Assembly (NCBI GenBank): GCA_035275845.1
Contig: DATEMD010000050.1
Coordinates: forward strand, 1 to 12,895
Reading direction: 5' to 3'
Length of the DNA: 12,895 bases
Origin: REEB95 sp035275845
GTDB lineage: Bacteria; Pseudomonadota; Alphaproteobacteria; ATCC43930; CGMCC-115725
Part shown: positions 1 to 7,870 of the stretch, piece after piece
Position numbering within the stretch: the first letter of the stretch is position 1
Layout of the letters: every line of letters starts with the position of its first letter
The notes under the pieces: generated by a model
Told to the model about the DNA's origin: nothing
The model's input: only the letters and a program-made list of their open reading frames with translations
The model's database searches: none
Position numbers and translations under genes: made by a program

Positions 1-1406
1 GGTGCGATGCCGTGGCGACGACGGAAACCGGCGCCGTCCCCCTTGTCCGCGCCCAGCTCGACCACCGGATGGCCGACATACGAGCATGACAGTCCAACCT
101 TGGTGAAATAAGGCGGCTCGAACGGCAGCAGCGCCATCAAATGGTCGTACCAGCGCGCCATGCGCCGCGCGCGACCGCCGCGCCATGCCCACACCATCGG
201 CGCGACATAATGGATCAGAGGCACGACGTCGCCGGCGCGGCGCAGCCGCTGCGCCACGCGCCAGTTGAAGCCCGAACTGTCGATGGTGACGACCGCGGCC
301 GGTTGGCGCGCGCGGATATCGGCCACCGCCTGCGCGACGCGCCGCAGGATGGTGCGGGCGCGCGGCAGCACCTCGGCAACACCCATTACGGCCAGATCGT
401 CGAGTGGAAACAGGCTGGCCAGACCTTCGGCGGCCATCTGTTCGCCGCCGATGCCGGCAAAGCGCACCGCGCCCTTGGTGCGTTGGCGCAATGCGCGCAT
501 CAGATTGGCGCCCAGCGCGTCACCGGACGGCTCACCGGCAATGAGATAGATAAGCGGTGCGTCGGTTTTGCTGGAGACGGCGGGCGACGGTGCGTGCATG
601 CCGACGACGAACAAACCCGCTTGATCCGCCGCCTGGATGATCGCGGCGCGGTCGATCAGCAACGTCGCACCGGCCTCAACGACGATGCCCTTGAGACCCG
701 CGGCGGCAGCAGCCGCGACAGTGTCGGGGCCGATCGCCGGCAGATCGGCGCGCCGTTCCTGTCCCGGCTTGCTGGTCTTGACCACGACGCCGCCGGCCGA
801 GCGACCTTTGCAGCGCCGCAACAGCGCGTCGGTGCCATCAGGACCTTCACGGTCGACAACCCGGCCAGCGGCCACGACGACGGCCTGACCTTTGTCGCGG
901 GCGCCGTGCTCGCGCGCCGCGGCCAAGCCAAGTGCGATATCGGTGGCGGCCGACGGATCGGGCACGCGTTTGCCGAGCGGCCCCTCGGGAGCGAGATCGC
1001 GCGCGAGAATGCTTTCGGCGCCGACGACGGCGAGGCCTTCAGCTTCGAGCGCATGGATTACCGCGCGCAGCAGGCCGTCGTCGCCGAGTGCGCGCCAGCC
1101 GAGCGCGGCGAAGAACTTGAGCGTCCGCCAATCAGGCCGCAAAGCCAGCGGCGACGGCCGCCGCACGCCGCCGGCCATGACCAGCTCGCGCACGCCGTGG
1201 GCGCGCAGTATGGCGACGCCCGTACCCGCCTGACCCAGGCGGATCCATGCATGCGGCACATTTTTGACGATGACAGGATCGGCAGCGTTGGTAATGGCGA
1301 GGACGAAGACTGGCCGGCCCGCCTTGGCGCACGCTTCGATCAGACGTCCGGGAAGCGCGCCGGAGCCGGCGAGAATGCCGAGCGGGCCGGTCTCAGGCGC
1401 CGCCAT
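1..1406 (-). CDS. lpxI-lpxB: LpxI-LpxB fusion: UDP-2,3-diacylglucosamine pyrophosphatase joined to lipid A disaccharide synthase (3' end cut by window edge)
   Basis: One frame runs from the ATG at 1406 to base 1 without a stop (468 complete codons). Residues 1-272 are a full-length LpxI: N-terminal GILAGSGALP, GGVRRPS (79-85), DDGLL (109-113), GQAVVV from 173, GTD (D193), and QERRADLPAIG with D221, probably the counterpart of the catalytic Asp of Caulobacter LpxI. After a Pro/Ser-rich linker (273-283), LpxB begins: IAGEPSGD (289-296), GIGGEQM (318-324), TID with D376 (equivalent to catalytic D98 of E. coli), HYVAPMVWAW (399-408), LLPFEP (426-431) and YVGHP (443-447). About 185 residues of LpxB are visible; the family usually has 380-390. 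Known family roles: cytosolic LpxI cleaves UDP-2,3-diacylglucosamine to lipid X and UMP; membrane-associated LpxB condenses lipid X with a second UDP-diacylglucosamine. The start overlaps the lpxA stop by 14 bp and has no clear Shine-Dalgarno, so coupling to lpxA is likely. Confidence 0.93.
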   Translation of the reverse strand, partial: MAAPETGPLGILAGSGALPGRLIEACAKAGRPVFVLAITNAADPVIVKNVPHAWIRLGQAGTGVAILRAHGVRELVMAGGVRRPSPLALRPDWRTLKFFAALGWRALGDDGLLRAVIHALEAEGLAVVGAESILARDLAPEGPLGKRVPDPSAATDIALGLAAAREHGARDKGQAVVVAAGRVVDREGPDGTDALLRRCKGRSAGGVVVKTSKPGQERRADLPAIGPDTVAAAAAAGLKGIVVEAGATLLIDRAAIIQAADQAGLFVVGMHAPSPAVSSKTDAPLIYLIAGEPSGDALGANLMRALRQRTKGAVRFAGIGGEQMAAEGLASLFPLDDLAVMGVAEVLPRARTILRRVAQAVADIRARQPAAVVTIDSSGFNWRVAQRLRRAGDVVPLIHYVAPMVWAWRGGRARRMARWYDHLMALLPFEPPYFTKVGLSCSYVGHPVVELGADKGDGAGFRRRHGIA

Positions 1407-2196
1407 TGGTGCGCGGCTGACACAGGCCGCGGATCGATTCAGCGCGGGCGAATTCAACCACGTCACGCACCGGACCGACCGTCGGGAACTGCTTGTCGAC
1501 CGCGGCCAGCCGATCGGCGAACGTGCCGGTTTCGTTGCCGAACAGCATTTGATAGGCGGTGCGGAGCGCTTGGATGTCGTCACGGGCAAAGCCGCGACGC
1601 TGCATGCCTACGATATTGAGACCCGATAGCCGCGCGCGGTCACCCACCACCGAGCCATAGGGAATGACGTCGCGCTCGACGCCGGTGACGCCGCCAACCA
1701 TGGCGTGGCGACCGATGCGGACGAACTGATGCACAGCCGAAAGGCCGCCGAAGACGGCATAGTCCTCAATCCGGACGTGACCCGCGAGCGTCGCGTTGTT
1801 GGCCATGATCACATGATCGCCGATGATGCAGTCATGCGCGATATGGACGCCGACCATGAACGCGCAATTATCGCCAACGCGCGTCACCATGCCGCCGCCA
1901 GAAGTGCCGGGATTGATCGTGACCTGCTCACGAATGACGTTGTCGCGGCCGATCTCGAGCCGCGACTCCTCGCCCTTGAACTTGAGATCTTGCGGGATAT
2001 GGCCGATCGACGCGAAGGGAAAGATGCGCGTGCCATCGCCGACGGTGGTCCGGCCGGTAACGACGACGTGCGAGATCAACTCGACGCGCTCGCCGAGCGT
2101 GACCTTGGGACCGACCAGACAGTAGGGCCCGACGATTGTCGTGGCGGCGAGCTTCGCGCCCGGCTCGACGATGGCCGTTGGATGGATTTGCGCCAT
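1393..2196 (-). CDS. lpxA: UDP-N-acetylglucosamine O-acyltransferase LpxA
   Basis: First enzyme of lipid A synthesis: moves a 3-hydroxyacyl chain from acyl carrier protein to the 3-OH of UDP-GlcNAc in the cytosol. The 267-residue length is normal. The N-terminal two thirds is a left-handed beta helix of hexapeptide repeats (IVGPYC, IIGDHV and similar), followed by the helical C-terminal domain. HIAHD at 118-122 puts the catalytic base at H121 (E. coli H125); AGH140 and VHQF (H156) are also conserved. G169 aligns with E. coli G173, the residue that sets acyl length, and is also glycine, which suggests a long 3-hydroxyacyl donor (inference by alignment by eye). The ATG lies 8 nt after the fabZ stop with AGGA just upstream. 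The TGA lies inside the first codons of the lpxI-lpxB fusion. Confidence 0.97.
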   Translation of the reverse strand: MAQIHPTAIVEPGAKLAATTIVGPYCLVGPKVTLGERVELISHVVVTGRTTVGDGTRIFPFASIGHIPQDLKFKGEESRLEIGRDNVIREQVTINPGTSGGGMVTRVGDNCAFMVGVHIAHDCIIGDHVIMANNATLAGHVRIEDYAVFGGLSAVHQFVRIGRHAMVGGVTGVERDVIPYGSVVGDRARLSGLNIVGMQRRGFARDDIQALRTAYQMLFGNETGTFADRLAAVDKQFPTVGPVRDVVEFARAESIRGLCQPRTNGGA

Positions 2197-2204
2197 TTCC
2201 TGAC

Positions 2205-2675
2205 TCAGCTATCCAGAATCATCGCGGCGAAAGTTGCCTCCGCCACCACCTTGTCGCCAACCTTGGCCTGGCCGTCGAACTTCCAAACCATGCCGCGATG
2301 CCGCTGGCAGGTGACTTGCACCATCATGACGTCGCCCGGCACGACCGGTCGGCGGAATCGGGCGCTGTCGATCGACATGAAATAGACCAGCTTGCCCTCG
2401 AAGTCGGGGCCGAGCGTGTGGACGACGAGCACCGCCGCGGTCTGCGCCATTGCCTCGATGATCAGAACGCCGGGCATCACCGGTCGCTGCGGGAAATGAC
2501 CCTTGAAATAGTATTCGTCGGCGTTGACGTGTTTGACACCGATGGCGCTGTGGCCGGACCGGACATCGAGGACCCGATCGATCATCAGGAACGGATCGCG
2601 GTGCGGAATCATCTGCATGATCCGCGCCCGGTCGATATCGGCCGCGGTCACCGGCTGGGTATCCATTTTAGTCAT
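2205..2675 (-). CDS. fabZ: 3-hydroxyacyl-ACP dehydratase FabZ
   Basis: Dehydrates (3R)-hydroxyacyl-ACP to trans-2-enoyl-ACP in fatty acid elongation. It thereby competes with LpxA and LpxD for the same hydroxyacyl-ACP pool, which explains its place between them. The 156-residue hot-dog-fold protein carries PHRDPFLMIDRV (24-35) and the active-site stretch GHFPQRPVMPG with catalytic H60, followed by E74 in IEAMAQ. The first ATG (2675) overlaps the lpxD stop by 8 bp. A second ATG at 2666, three codons in, has a better placed GGGA 8 nt upstream and may be the true start, giving 153 residues. Function is certain; only the start is open. Confidence 0.96.
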   Translation of the reverse strand: MTKMDTQPVTAADIDRARIMQMIPHRDPFLMIDRVLDVRSGHSAIGVKHVNADEYYFKGHFPQRPVMPGVLIIEAMAQTAAVLVVHTLGPDFEGKLVYFMSIDSARFRRPVVPGDVMMVQVTCQRHRGMVWKFDGQAKVGDKVVAEATFAAMILDS

Positions 2676-3690
2676 CCCGCGTTTTGGCCAACCGTCGGAG
2701 CGCGGCGATCATGCGGTGAAAATCGCGCACCGGAAAGGCCGGCGAGCCAAGCACGGTCGCGCCCGCTGGCACATCGCGCATGACGCCGGCCTGGGCGCCA
2801 ATCCGCGCCCCTGAACCAATATTGAGATGTCCGATGAGGCCGCCCTGACCGCCGATCATCACGAAATCGCCCAACTTGGTGCTGCCTGAGATGCCGGTCT
2901 GCGACACGAGCACACACTGGCGGCCGATTTGGACGTTGTGCCCGATCTGCACGAGATTATCAATCATCGTCCCCGGCCCGATGACGGTGTCGGGTCCGGC
3001 GCCGCGATCGACCGTCGAATTGGCGCCGATTTCGACGTCGTCGCCGACAATGACTCGGCCGAGTTGCGGCACCTTGACGAAGCCTTTGCGGTCGGGCGCG
3101 AAACCGAAGCCCTCCTGGCCAAGGCGCGCGCCCGGATAAATCCGCACTCGGTTGCCGACGAGACTGTGACTGACGCTGGCATTGGCGCCGACGCGCACGT
3201 CATCGCCGAGCACCACGCCCGCGCCGATTACCGCATTGGCGCCGATGAGGCAGCGCCGGCCGAGCTTCGCGTGATCGCCGATCACGGCATTGGCTTCGAC
3301 GCGGCAGCCTTCTCCAAGTTCCACGGTCGCGTCGACGACTGCCGACGGCGCAATGCCGGGCGCCGGCGACGGCTCGGGATAGAAGGCTTGCGCCGCGAGG
3401 GCATAGGCGCGATAGGGCTCGGGCGTCACCAAAACCGCGACGCCCTTCGGCGCCTCGCGCGCCAGATCGGGATGAACGAAACAGGCTCCGGCGCCCGTCT
3501 TGCGGAAGAGATCGACGTACTTGCGATTGTCGAGGAAGCTGAGTTGATCCGGTCCAGCGGCATCGAGCGGCGCGACGTCGCGCAGCGTCAATTTCTCTTT
3601 GCCCGCTCCGACCAGCGTTGCGCCGGTGCGGCGCGTCATTTCTTCAACCGTGAACGGCCCAGCGACCGTAAAGAAGCGCTTGTCCGCCAT
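2668..3690 (-). CDS. lpxD: UDP-3-O-(3-hydroxyacyl)glucosamine N-acyltransferase LpxD
   Basis: Third enzyme of lipid A synthesis: adds an N-linked 3-hydroxyacyl chain from ACP to UDP-3-O-acylglucosamine, giving UDP-2,3-diacylglucosamine, the substrate used downstream by LpxI and LpxB. The 340 residues show the uridine-binding N-terminal domain (about 1-110, with DQLSFLDNRKY at 48-58). A long hexapeptide beta helix (about 113-310) and a short C-terminal helix follow. DNLVQIGHN gives H251, the equivalent of catalytic H239 in E. coli. GFGFAPDRKGFVKVPQLG (194-211) is the conserved substrate loop. The ATG overlaps the skp stop by one base (TGATG), a classic coupling arrangement. Length and motifs are normal for the family. 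Confidence 0.97.
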   Translation of the reverse strand: MADKRFFTVAGPFTVEEMTRRTGATLVGAGKEKLTLRDVAPLDAAGPDQLSFLDNRKYVDLFRKTGAGACFVHPDLAREAPKGVAVLVTPEPYRAYALAAQAFYPEPSPAPGIAPSAVVDATVELGEGCRVEANAVIGDHAKLGRRCLIGANAVIGAGVVLGDDVRVGANASVSHSLVGNRVRIYPGARLGQEGFGFAPDRKGFVKVPQLGRVIVGDDVEIGANSTVDRGAGPDTVIGPGTMIDNLVQIGHNVQIGRQCVLVSQTGISGSTKLGDFVMIGGQGGLIGHLNIGSGARIGAQAGVMRDVPAGATVLGSPAFPVRDFHRMIAALRRLAKTRDD

Positions 3691-4295
3691 CAGTGCTGCG
3701 CCGGAGCTGCCGGCGGCGGTGCACCTGGAACTGGCAGGTTGACCTGCATCGACGGCAGCTGCGCATCGAGCCGCTTGGTCACCTCGGCCGTGATATCGAG
3801 GTTGTTCGCGGAAAACAACACGGCGGCGCGCGTCAGCACCATGTTCGCCTTATGCTCACTGGCGATCTGGGCGATGATCTGCAATGCGGTATTCTCGATC
3901 TTGGTCATCGCCTGATTGTAGCTCTGTTGCAACGCCTGGCGTTGCCCCTGGACGGTGCGGTCGAGCGCATCGAAACGCTGCTGATACTCGCGTGTCTTCG
4001 CACTGAACGCATCCGTCGACAACGTGTTGCGCTCGCGCTCGAGTTCGTCGCGCATGTGCTGAAGCTCGTTCTCGCTGGTCGACACTTGCTTCGAGAAACC
4101 GGCCATAGCGTGGTCGATCTGCGTCTGCACCTCTTTGGCCGACTTGGCGTCGCGCAGGATTTGGTTGATGTCGGCGATGACGATGACGGTCGGCGGCAGC
4201 GGCGCTGGAGTCTGCCCAAGCGCCGGAACCGCCGTCAACGCCATGAAGCCCAGCAGCGCGGCGCCCGCAGCTTGCGCGATCCAAGAACGCGGCAT
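3690..4295 (-). CDS. skp: periplasmic chaperone Skp/OmpH
   Basis: Skp trimers hold unfolded outer-membrane proteins in the periplasm and deliver them to BamA, encoded immediately upstream. The 201-residue protein begins with a signal peptide (residues 1-27, hydrophobic core AGAALLGFMALTAVPA, cleavage likely after ALG). It then has the OmpH start (VIVIADINQILRDAKSAKEV, 37-56), a long charged Gln/Glu-rich coiled-coil hairpin (about 55-145), and a beta segment near 150-165. The Pro/Ala-rich tail (VPGAPPPAAPAQ) is longer than in E. coli (161 residues). The ATG at 4295 overlaps the bamA TAA by one base (TAATG). The frame stays open upstream to 4745, but that part lies in bamA coding sequence and would bury the signal peptide, so it is rejected as a start. 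Confidence 0.93.
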   Translation of the reverse strand: MPRSWIAQAAGAALLGFMALTAVPALGQTPAPLPPTVIVIADINQILRDAKSAKEVQTQIDHAMAGFSKQVSTSENELQHMRDELERERNTLSTDAFSAKTREYQQRFDALDRTVQGQRQALQQSYNQAMTKIENTALQIIAQIASEHKANMVLTRAAVLFSANNLDITAEVTKRLDAQLPSMQVNLPVPGAPPPAAPAQH

Positions 4296-6691
4296 TAGAA
4301 GCTCGATCCGAAGCCGAAGCGGAATATGCTTATCTTGTCGAATTTCTTGCTCAGAATCGGATGGCCGATGTCGATCCGGATCGGACCGAACGGCGATTGC
4401 CAAGTAAAGCCGAAGCCTGCTGAAACGCGGATCGAATTGCTCTGCTCGATGGGATTCGCGGCGTTCGCCGTATCGTCCGTATGGATGAGGCTGCCAAAAT
4501 CGGTCCATAGCCGGCCTGACAAACCGAGTTCGGCCGGCAGGCCGAGCGGGAATCCCTGCGTTATCGAGCCGACGTAATAGGTGTTGCCGCCAAGCGCGTC
4601 TTGCGTATTCGCATCGCGCGGACCGATGCCGCCCGTCGCAAAACCACGCAGGTTGTCGCCACCGACATAGAACCTGTCTTCGATGCGAACCCCCTGGCCG
4701 ACGCCGAAGATGTAACCACCCTCGCCGGTGATGCTCGCCACCCACTGCGGCGCCCAGGCGTGGTAGACGCCGCCCGACACCGAGGTGCGCAGGTAGCGCA
4801 CGTCGCCACCGGCGCCGGCGAAGTCGTTACCCTCCGACACGAACCAGCCAGCTGTCGGATTGTTGGGGTTGTCGCGGCGGTCGTAAAGCAGTGTCTGCCC
4901 AATAGCCGAAGTCAGACGGCTGCCGGCCTGGTCGGCAACGTAGATCGAGGCCGGCGGGCTACACAGGCCTTGCGTGGCGCCACTGGTCGTACAGACGTTG
5001 AAAATGCGGTCTTGGCGTAGCGTGTATTTTACGGTCTGCCGCAACGGTCCGGCGATCTGATAGCCGGCGCGGAGGTCGCCGCCGAGCGTGAACTGGCTGA
5101 AGCCGGCGAAGTCCTGGTTGTTGCGCTGGATCGCAAAGATATCAAAGCCGGCGGCGACATTGCGATCGAGGAAATAGGGATTGGTGAAGCTGATATTGCC
5201 CTGCTGTGCGCGGAACGACGCTAACGTATCGACGCGCAGGTCGAGGCCTTGGCCAAGCAAGTTGCGCTCGTGGATGCCGGCATCAACCAACGGACCGTCC
5301 GTGGTCGAGAAGCCAACGCCGAACGTAAAGTCGCCGGTCGACTGCTCCTCAACATTGACGTGCACAACGGTCTTGTCCGCTGCCGCCCCCTGCGTGTTGG
5401 TAACCGATACCTTCTTGAAGTAGTTCAGATTCTTGAGCCGCTGTTGGGAGCGATCGAGCTTCTCGGTGCTGAACGCATCGCCTTCGACCAACCGCATTTC
5501 GCGGCGGATGACGCGATCGAGGGTGCGCAGGTTACCGGTAATGTCGATGCGCTCGACATAGACGCGTGGCCCCTCCTTTACATCGTAGGTCACGTCGATG
5601 GTGTGTTTATCCGCATTCCGATTCACACGCGGCTGAACCTGGACGAACGCGTAGCCGCGATTGCCGAGCGCGTTAGTAATCGCATGAATGGTGTCGTCGA
5701 CCGCATCGGCGTTGTACCAGTCGCCTTCCTTGGTCGTAATCAATGCGCGAAGGATCGCTGGATCGATCGTCTTGAGTTCATTGACGAGATCCACCTTGCC
5801 GAACTTGTAGCGCTTGCCTTCTTCCACCGTGAACGTCACCAGGAAGCCGTCACGTTCGGGCGTCAACTCAGCGATCGCTGAGACCGTGCGAAAATCCGCG
5901 TAACCCTGCGATAGGTAGAATTTGCGCAGCAGATCGCGGTCATAGCTGATGCGGTCTGGATCGTAGGTATCGGACGTGGACAAAATACGCCACCAGCGCG
6001 ATTCCTTGGTTGAAACCACGCCGCGCAGTTTGTCGGCATCGAAAATCTGATTGCCGACGAAATTGATGCTGGTCACGCCGGTGAAATTGCCCTCGTTGAT
6101 CTCGAACACCAGATCAACGCGATTCTGATCGAGCTTGATGATCTTGGGATCGACCGTGGCAGCGAACCGGCCGTTGCGGCGGTAGAGATCAAGAATACGG
6201 CCGACGTCGGCCTGCACCTTCTGACGGGTATAAACGCTGCGCGGCTTGAGCTGGACCTCGTCGTTGAGCGTTTTGTCGCTGAGCTTGCTGTTGCCCTCGA
6301 AAACAATCCGATTGAGGACAGGATTCTCGACGACGTGAACAATGAGCGTGTCGCCTTCGCGCCGCAGCGTCACGTCGCTGAACAGGCCGGTGCCGTAAAG
6401 GCTTTTGAGCGACTGATCGAGACGCTCGGAATCGAATTTGTCGCCGGGCCCGATCTGCATGTAGGAGCGCACGGTTTCAGGCTCGACGCGCTGCGTGCCT
6501 TCGATACGAATCTCTTGGATGGTACCGCCTGAGCTGATCCCGCCCGGACTGGGCGTCTGGGCTAACGTCGGCGCCGGCGTCTGCGGCGTCGGCGGCGTTA
6601 GCCTCAGGCCTTGCGCCATCGCCGACGGCGCGACGACGAGCAAAGCCAACGCGAGCGCAAACACCAAAGCGGCGCCCGCCATCCTTCGCAC
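4295..6691 (-). CDS. bamA: outer membrane protein assembly factor BamA
   Basis: Core of the BAM complex, which folds and inserts beta-barrel proteins into the outer membrane. Numbered from the GTG at 6691 (798 residues): signal peptide 1-27 (VRR, hydrophobic core, APSAMA|Q); Pro/Thr-rich linker to about 56; five POTRA domains at roughly 57-124, 125-203, 204-293, 294-375 and 376-450; 16-strand barrel from 451 to the C-terminal Phe. LRGF (681-684) is the conserved VRGF/Y motif of loop 6. The last strand ends FRFGFGSSF, a typical outer-membrane beta signal. DRRDNPNNPTAGW is a conserved barrel segment. The frame also opens at a GTG at 6712, but the strong GGAGGGGGG lies between the two and is correctly spaced only for 6691, which also leaves a standard signal peptide. 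Two Cys (567, 577) sit in a putative extracellular loop. Confidence 0.96.
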   Translation of the reverse strand: MRRMAGAALVFALALALLVVAPSAMAQGLRLTPPTPQTPAPTLAQTPSPGGISSGGTIQEIRIEGTQRVEPETVRSYMQIGPGDKFDSERLDQSLKSLYGTGLFSDVTLRREGDTLIVHVVENPVLNRIVFEGNSKLSDKTLNDEVQLKPRSVYTRQKVQADVGRILDLYRRNGRFAATVDPKIIKLDQNRVDLVFEINEGNFTGVTSINFVGNQIFDADKLRGVVSTKESRWWRILSTSDTYDPDRISYDRDLLRKFYLSQGYADFRTVSAIAELTPERDGFLVTFTVEEGKRYKFGKVDLVNELKTIDPAILRALITTKEGDWYNADAVDDTIHAITNALGNRGYAFVQVQPRVNRNADKHTIDVTYDVKEGPRVYVERIDITGNLRTLDRVIRREMRLVEGDAFSTEKLDRSQQRLKNLNYFKKVSVTNTQGAAADKTVVHVNVEEQSTGDFTFGVGFSTTDGPLVDAGIHERNLLGQGLDLRVDTLASFRAQQGNISFTNPYFLDRNVAAGFDIFAIQRNNQDFAGFSQFTLGGDLRAGYQIAGPLRQTVKYTLRQDRIFNVCTTSGATQGLCSPPASIYVADQAGSRLTSAIGQTLLYDRRDNPNNPTAGWFVSEGNDFAGAGGDVRYLRTSVSGGVYHAWAPQWVASITGEGGYIFGVGQGVRIEDRFYVGGDNLRGFATGGIGPRDANTQDALGGNTYYVGSITQGFPLGLPAELGLSGRLWTDFGSLIHTDDTANAANPIEQSNSIRVSAGFGFTWQSPFGPIRIDIGHPILSKKFDKISIFRFGFGSSF

Positions 6692-6694
6692 GGT

Positions 6695-6704
6695 TCCCCC
6701 CTCC
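6695..6704 (-). promoter_or_regulatory. strong ribosome binding site that fixes the bamA start
   Basis: On the minus strand the run GGAGGGGGGA (6704 to 6695) ends a few bases before the GTG at 6691; the GGAGG core (6704-6700) is 8 nt from the start codon, an ideal spacing. It lies inside the longer frame that begins at GTG 6712, so that earlier start would have no such site. It is the clearest Shine-Dalgarno in the left half of the cluster, where most genes depend on overlaps instead. Confidence 0.7.
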
Positions 6705-6730
6705 GCGTTCACGCTGCTACCCGCCGCTCT

Positions 6731-7870
6731 TCAAGTCCCGAAGCCCTTCAAGAACTTGAGGATGCCGATGTGCACGAGGTCGTTCCACGTGGCGAAGATC
6801 ATCAACGTCAGCACCACGGCCAATCCCAGTCGAAAACCGTACTCCTGCGCGCGTGGTCCGAGCGGCCGGCCACGGAGCGCCTCGGCAGCGTAGAACAGCA
6901 GATGGCCGCCGTCGAGCACCGGGATCGGAAACAGATTGATCAGACCGAGATTGACCGAGAGCACGGCCATGAACCATATCAACGCGACGGCGCCGCCTTG
7001 CGCGACCTCGCCCGACATCTGAGCGATGCGCAATGGGCCGCCGATTTCGTCGGCCGGCCGCGCGCCGATGATCATCTGCCACACCGCGGTCAGCGTGCCG
7101 GTGATGAGATTGCCGGTTTCCTGTCCGGCGCGCCAAACCGCATCGACCGGATTGCGACGGACATAGTTGACGCCCTGGCGCTCGATGCCGAGCAACGGGA
7201 ATCGATGGTCGTAGCCGAAGCGGTCGGTAACGGTGGTCACGCGCGGCGTGATCGACAAGGTCAGGTCCTTGCCGTCGCGCTGGACGGTGATCGCCAGCGG
7301 CTTGCCCGTGTCGAGCCGGACCGCCTGCTGGATGTCCTCGAAGCGGTGGATCGCCGATCCATCGATGCCGACGATCGTGTCGTTCGGCATGAGGCCGCCC
7401 GCAGCAGCAGCGCTACCCGCCTGTACTTTGCCGATTTGCGGCGGCGTGAACGGTTGACCGACCGTGGCGAAGAGCAACGCCAACGCCACCAGCGTGAAAA
7501 CGAAATTGGCCGCCGGACCGGCGGAGACGACCGCGACGCGCTGCATCAGCCGCTTGTGGTGGAACGACACCGCCTTTTCGGCGTCGGTCATGCCGGCGAG
7601 TTGTTCGTCAGGCGCCGCCATCGAGGCAGGATCGGCGTCGCCGAACATCTTGACGTAGCCGCCGAGTGGCACCGCGCTCACCTTCCAGCGCGTGCCGACG
7701 CGGTCGGTCCAGCCGAAGAGTTCGGGACCGAAGCCGATGGAGAACGTCTCGATCCGGACCTTGTTCCAGCGCGCGACCAAATAGTGGCCGAGCTCGTGGA
7801 CGAAGACGAGGACCGTCAAAACGACGAGAAACGGCACCACGTAGCCGATGCCACCGCTCAGGAAACCCAT
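6731..7870 (-). CDS. rseP: site-2 intramembrane zinc metalloprotease RseP/MmpA
   Basis: Inner-membrane protease that cuts single-span membrane substrates after a first periplasmic cut. In gammaproteobacteria it acts on the anti-sigma factor RseA; the Caulobacter homologue MmpA degrades PodJ. From the ATG at 7870 (379 residues): first membrane segment with HELGH (H25, E26, H29); conserved GFGPELFGW near 47-54; ordered segment PLGGYVKMFGD; second membrane segment about 118-138 (SAGPAANFVFT); a single PDZ domain about 145-210; third segment with NLFPIPVLDGG, where D320 is the third zinc ligand; and a last membrane segment near 345-362. E. coli RseP is about 450 residues with two PDZ domains, so this is the shorter alphaproteobacterial form. 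A TTG directly before the ATG is in frame, but ATG is preferred, with GGGAG about 11 nt upstream. The bamA start follows after 39 nt. Confidence 0.95.
   Translation of the reverse strand: MGFLSGGIGYVVPFLVVLTVLVFVHELGHYLVARWNKVRIETFSIGFGPELFGWTDRVGTRWKVSAVPLGGYVKMFGDADPASMAAPDEQLAGMTDAEKAVSFHHKRLMQRVAVVSAGPAANFVFTLVALALLFATVGQPFTPPQIGKVQAGSAAAAGGLMPNDTIVGIDGSAIHRFEDIQQAVRLDTGKPLAITVQRDGKDLTLSITPRVTTVTDRFGYDHRFPLLGIERQGVNYVRRNPVDAVWRAGQETGNLITGTLTAVWQMIIGARPADEIGGPLRIAQMSGEVAQGGAVALIWFMAVLSVNLGLINLFPIPVLDGGHLLFYAAEALRGRPLGPRAQEYGFRLGLAVVLTLMIFATWNDLVHIGILKFLKGFGT

Noticed and set aside
551..1406. lpxI as a pseudogene or missing gene
   Set aside because: No closed frame with a stop is found for it, but hand translation gives a complete LpxI with all expected motifs; it lacks a stop only because it continues into LpxB.
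141..1619. Long plus-strand open frame opposite lpxI-lpxB and lpxA
   Set aside because: It is antisense to clear protein families on the minus strand, has an Arg/Ala/Gly/Asp-heavy composition typical of high-GC shadow frames, and shows no domain I recognise.
3690..4745. Longer form of skp with an N-terminal extension inside bamA
   Set aside because: The extra residues are out-of-frame bamA sequence and would bury the signal peptide; the ATG at 4295 overlapping the bamA stop is the natural start.
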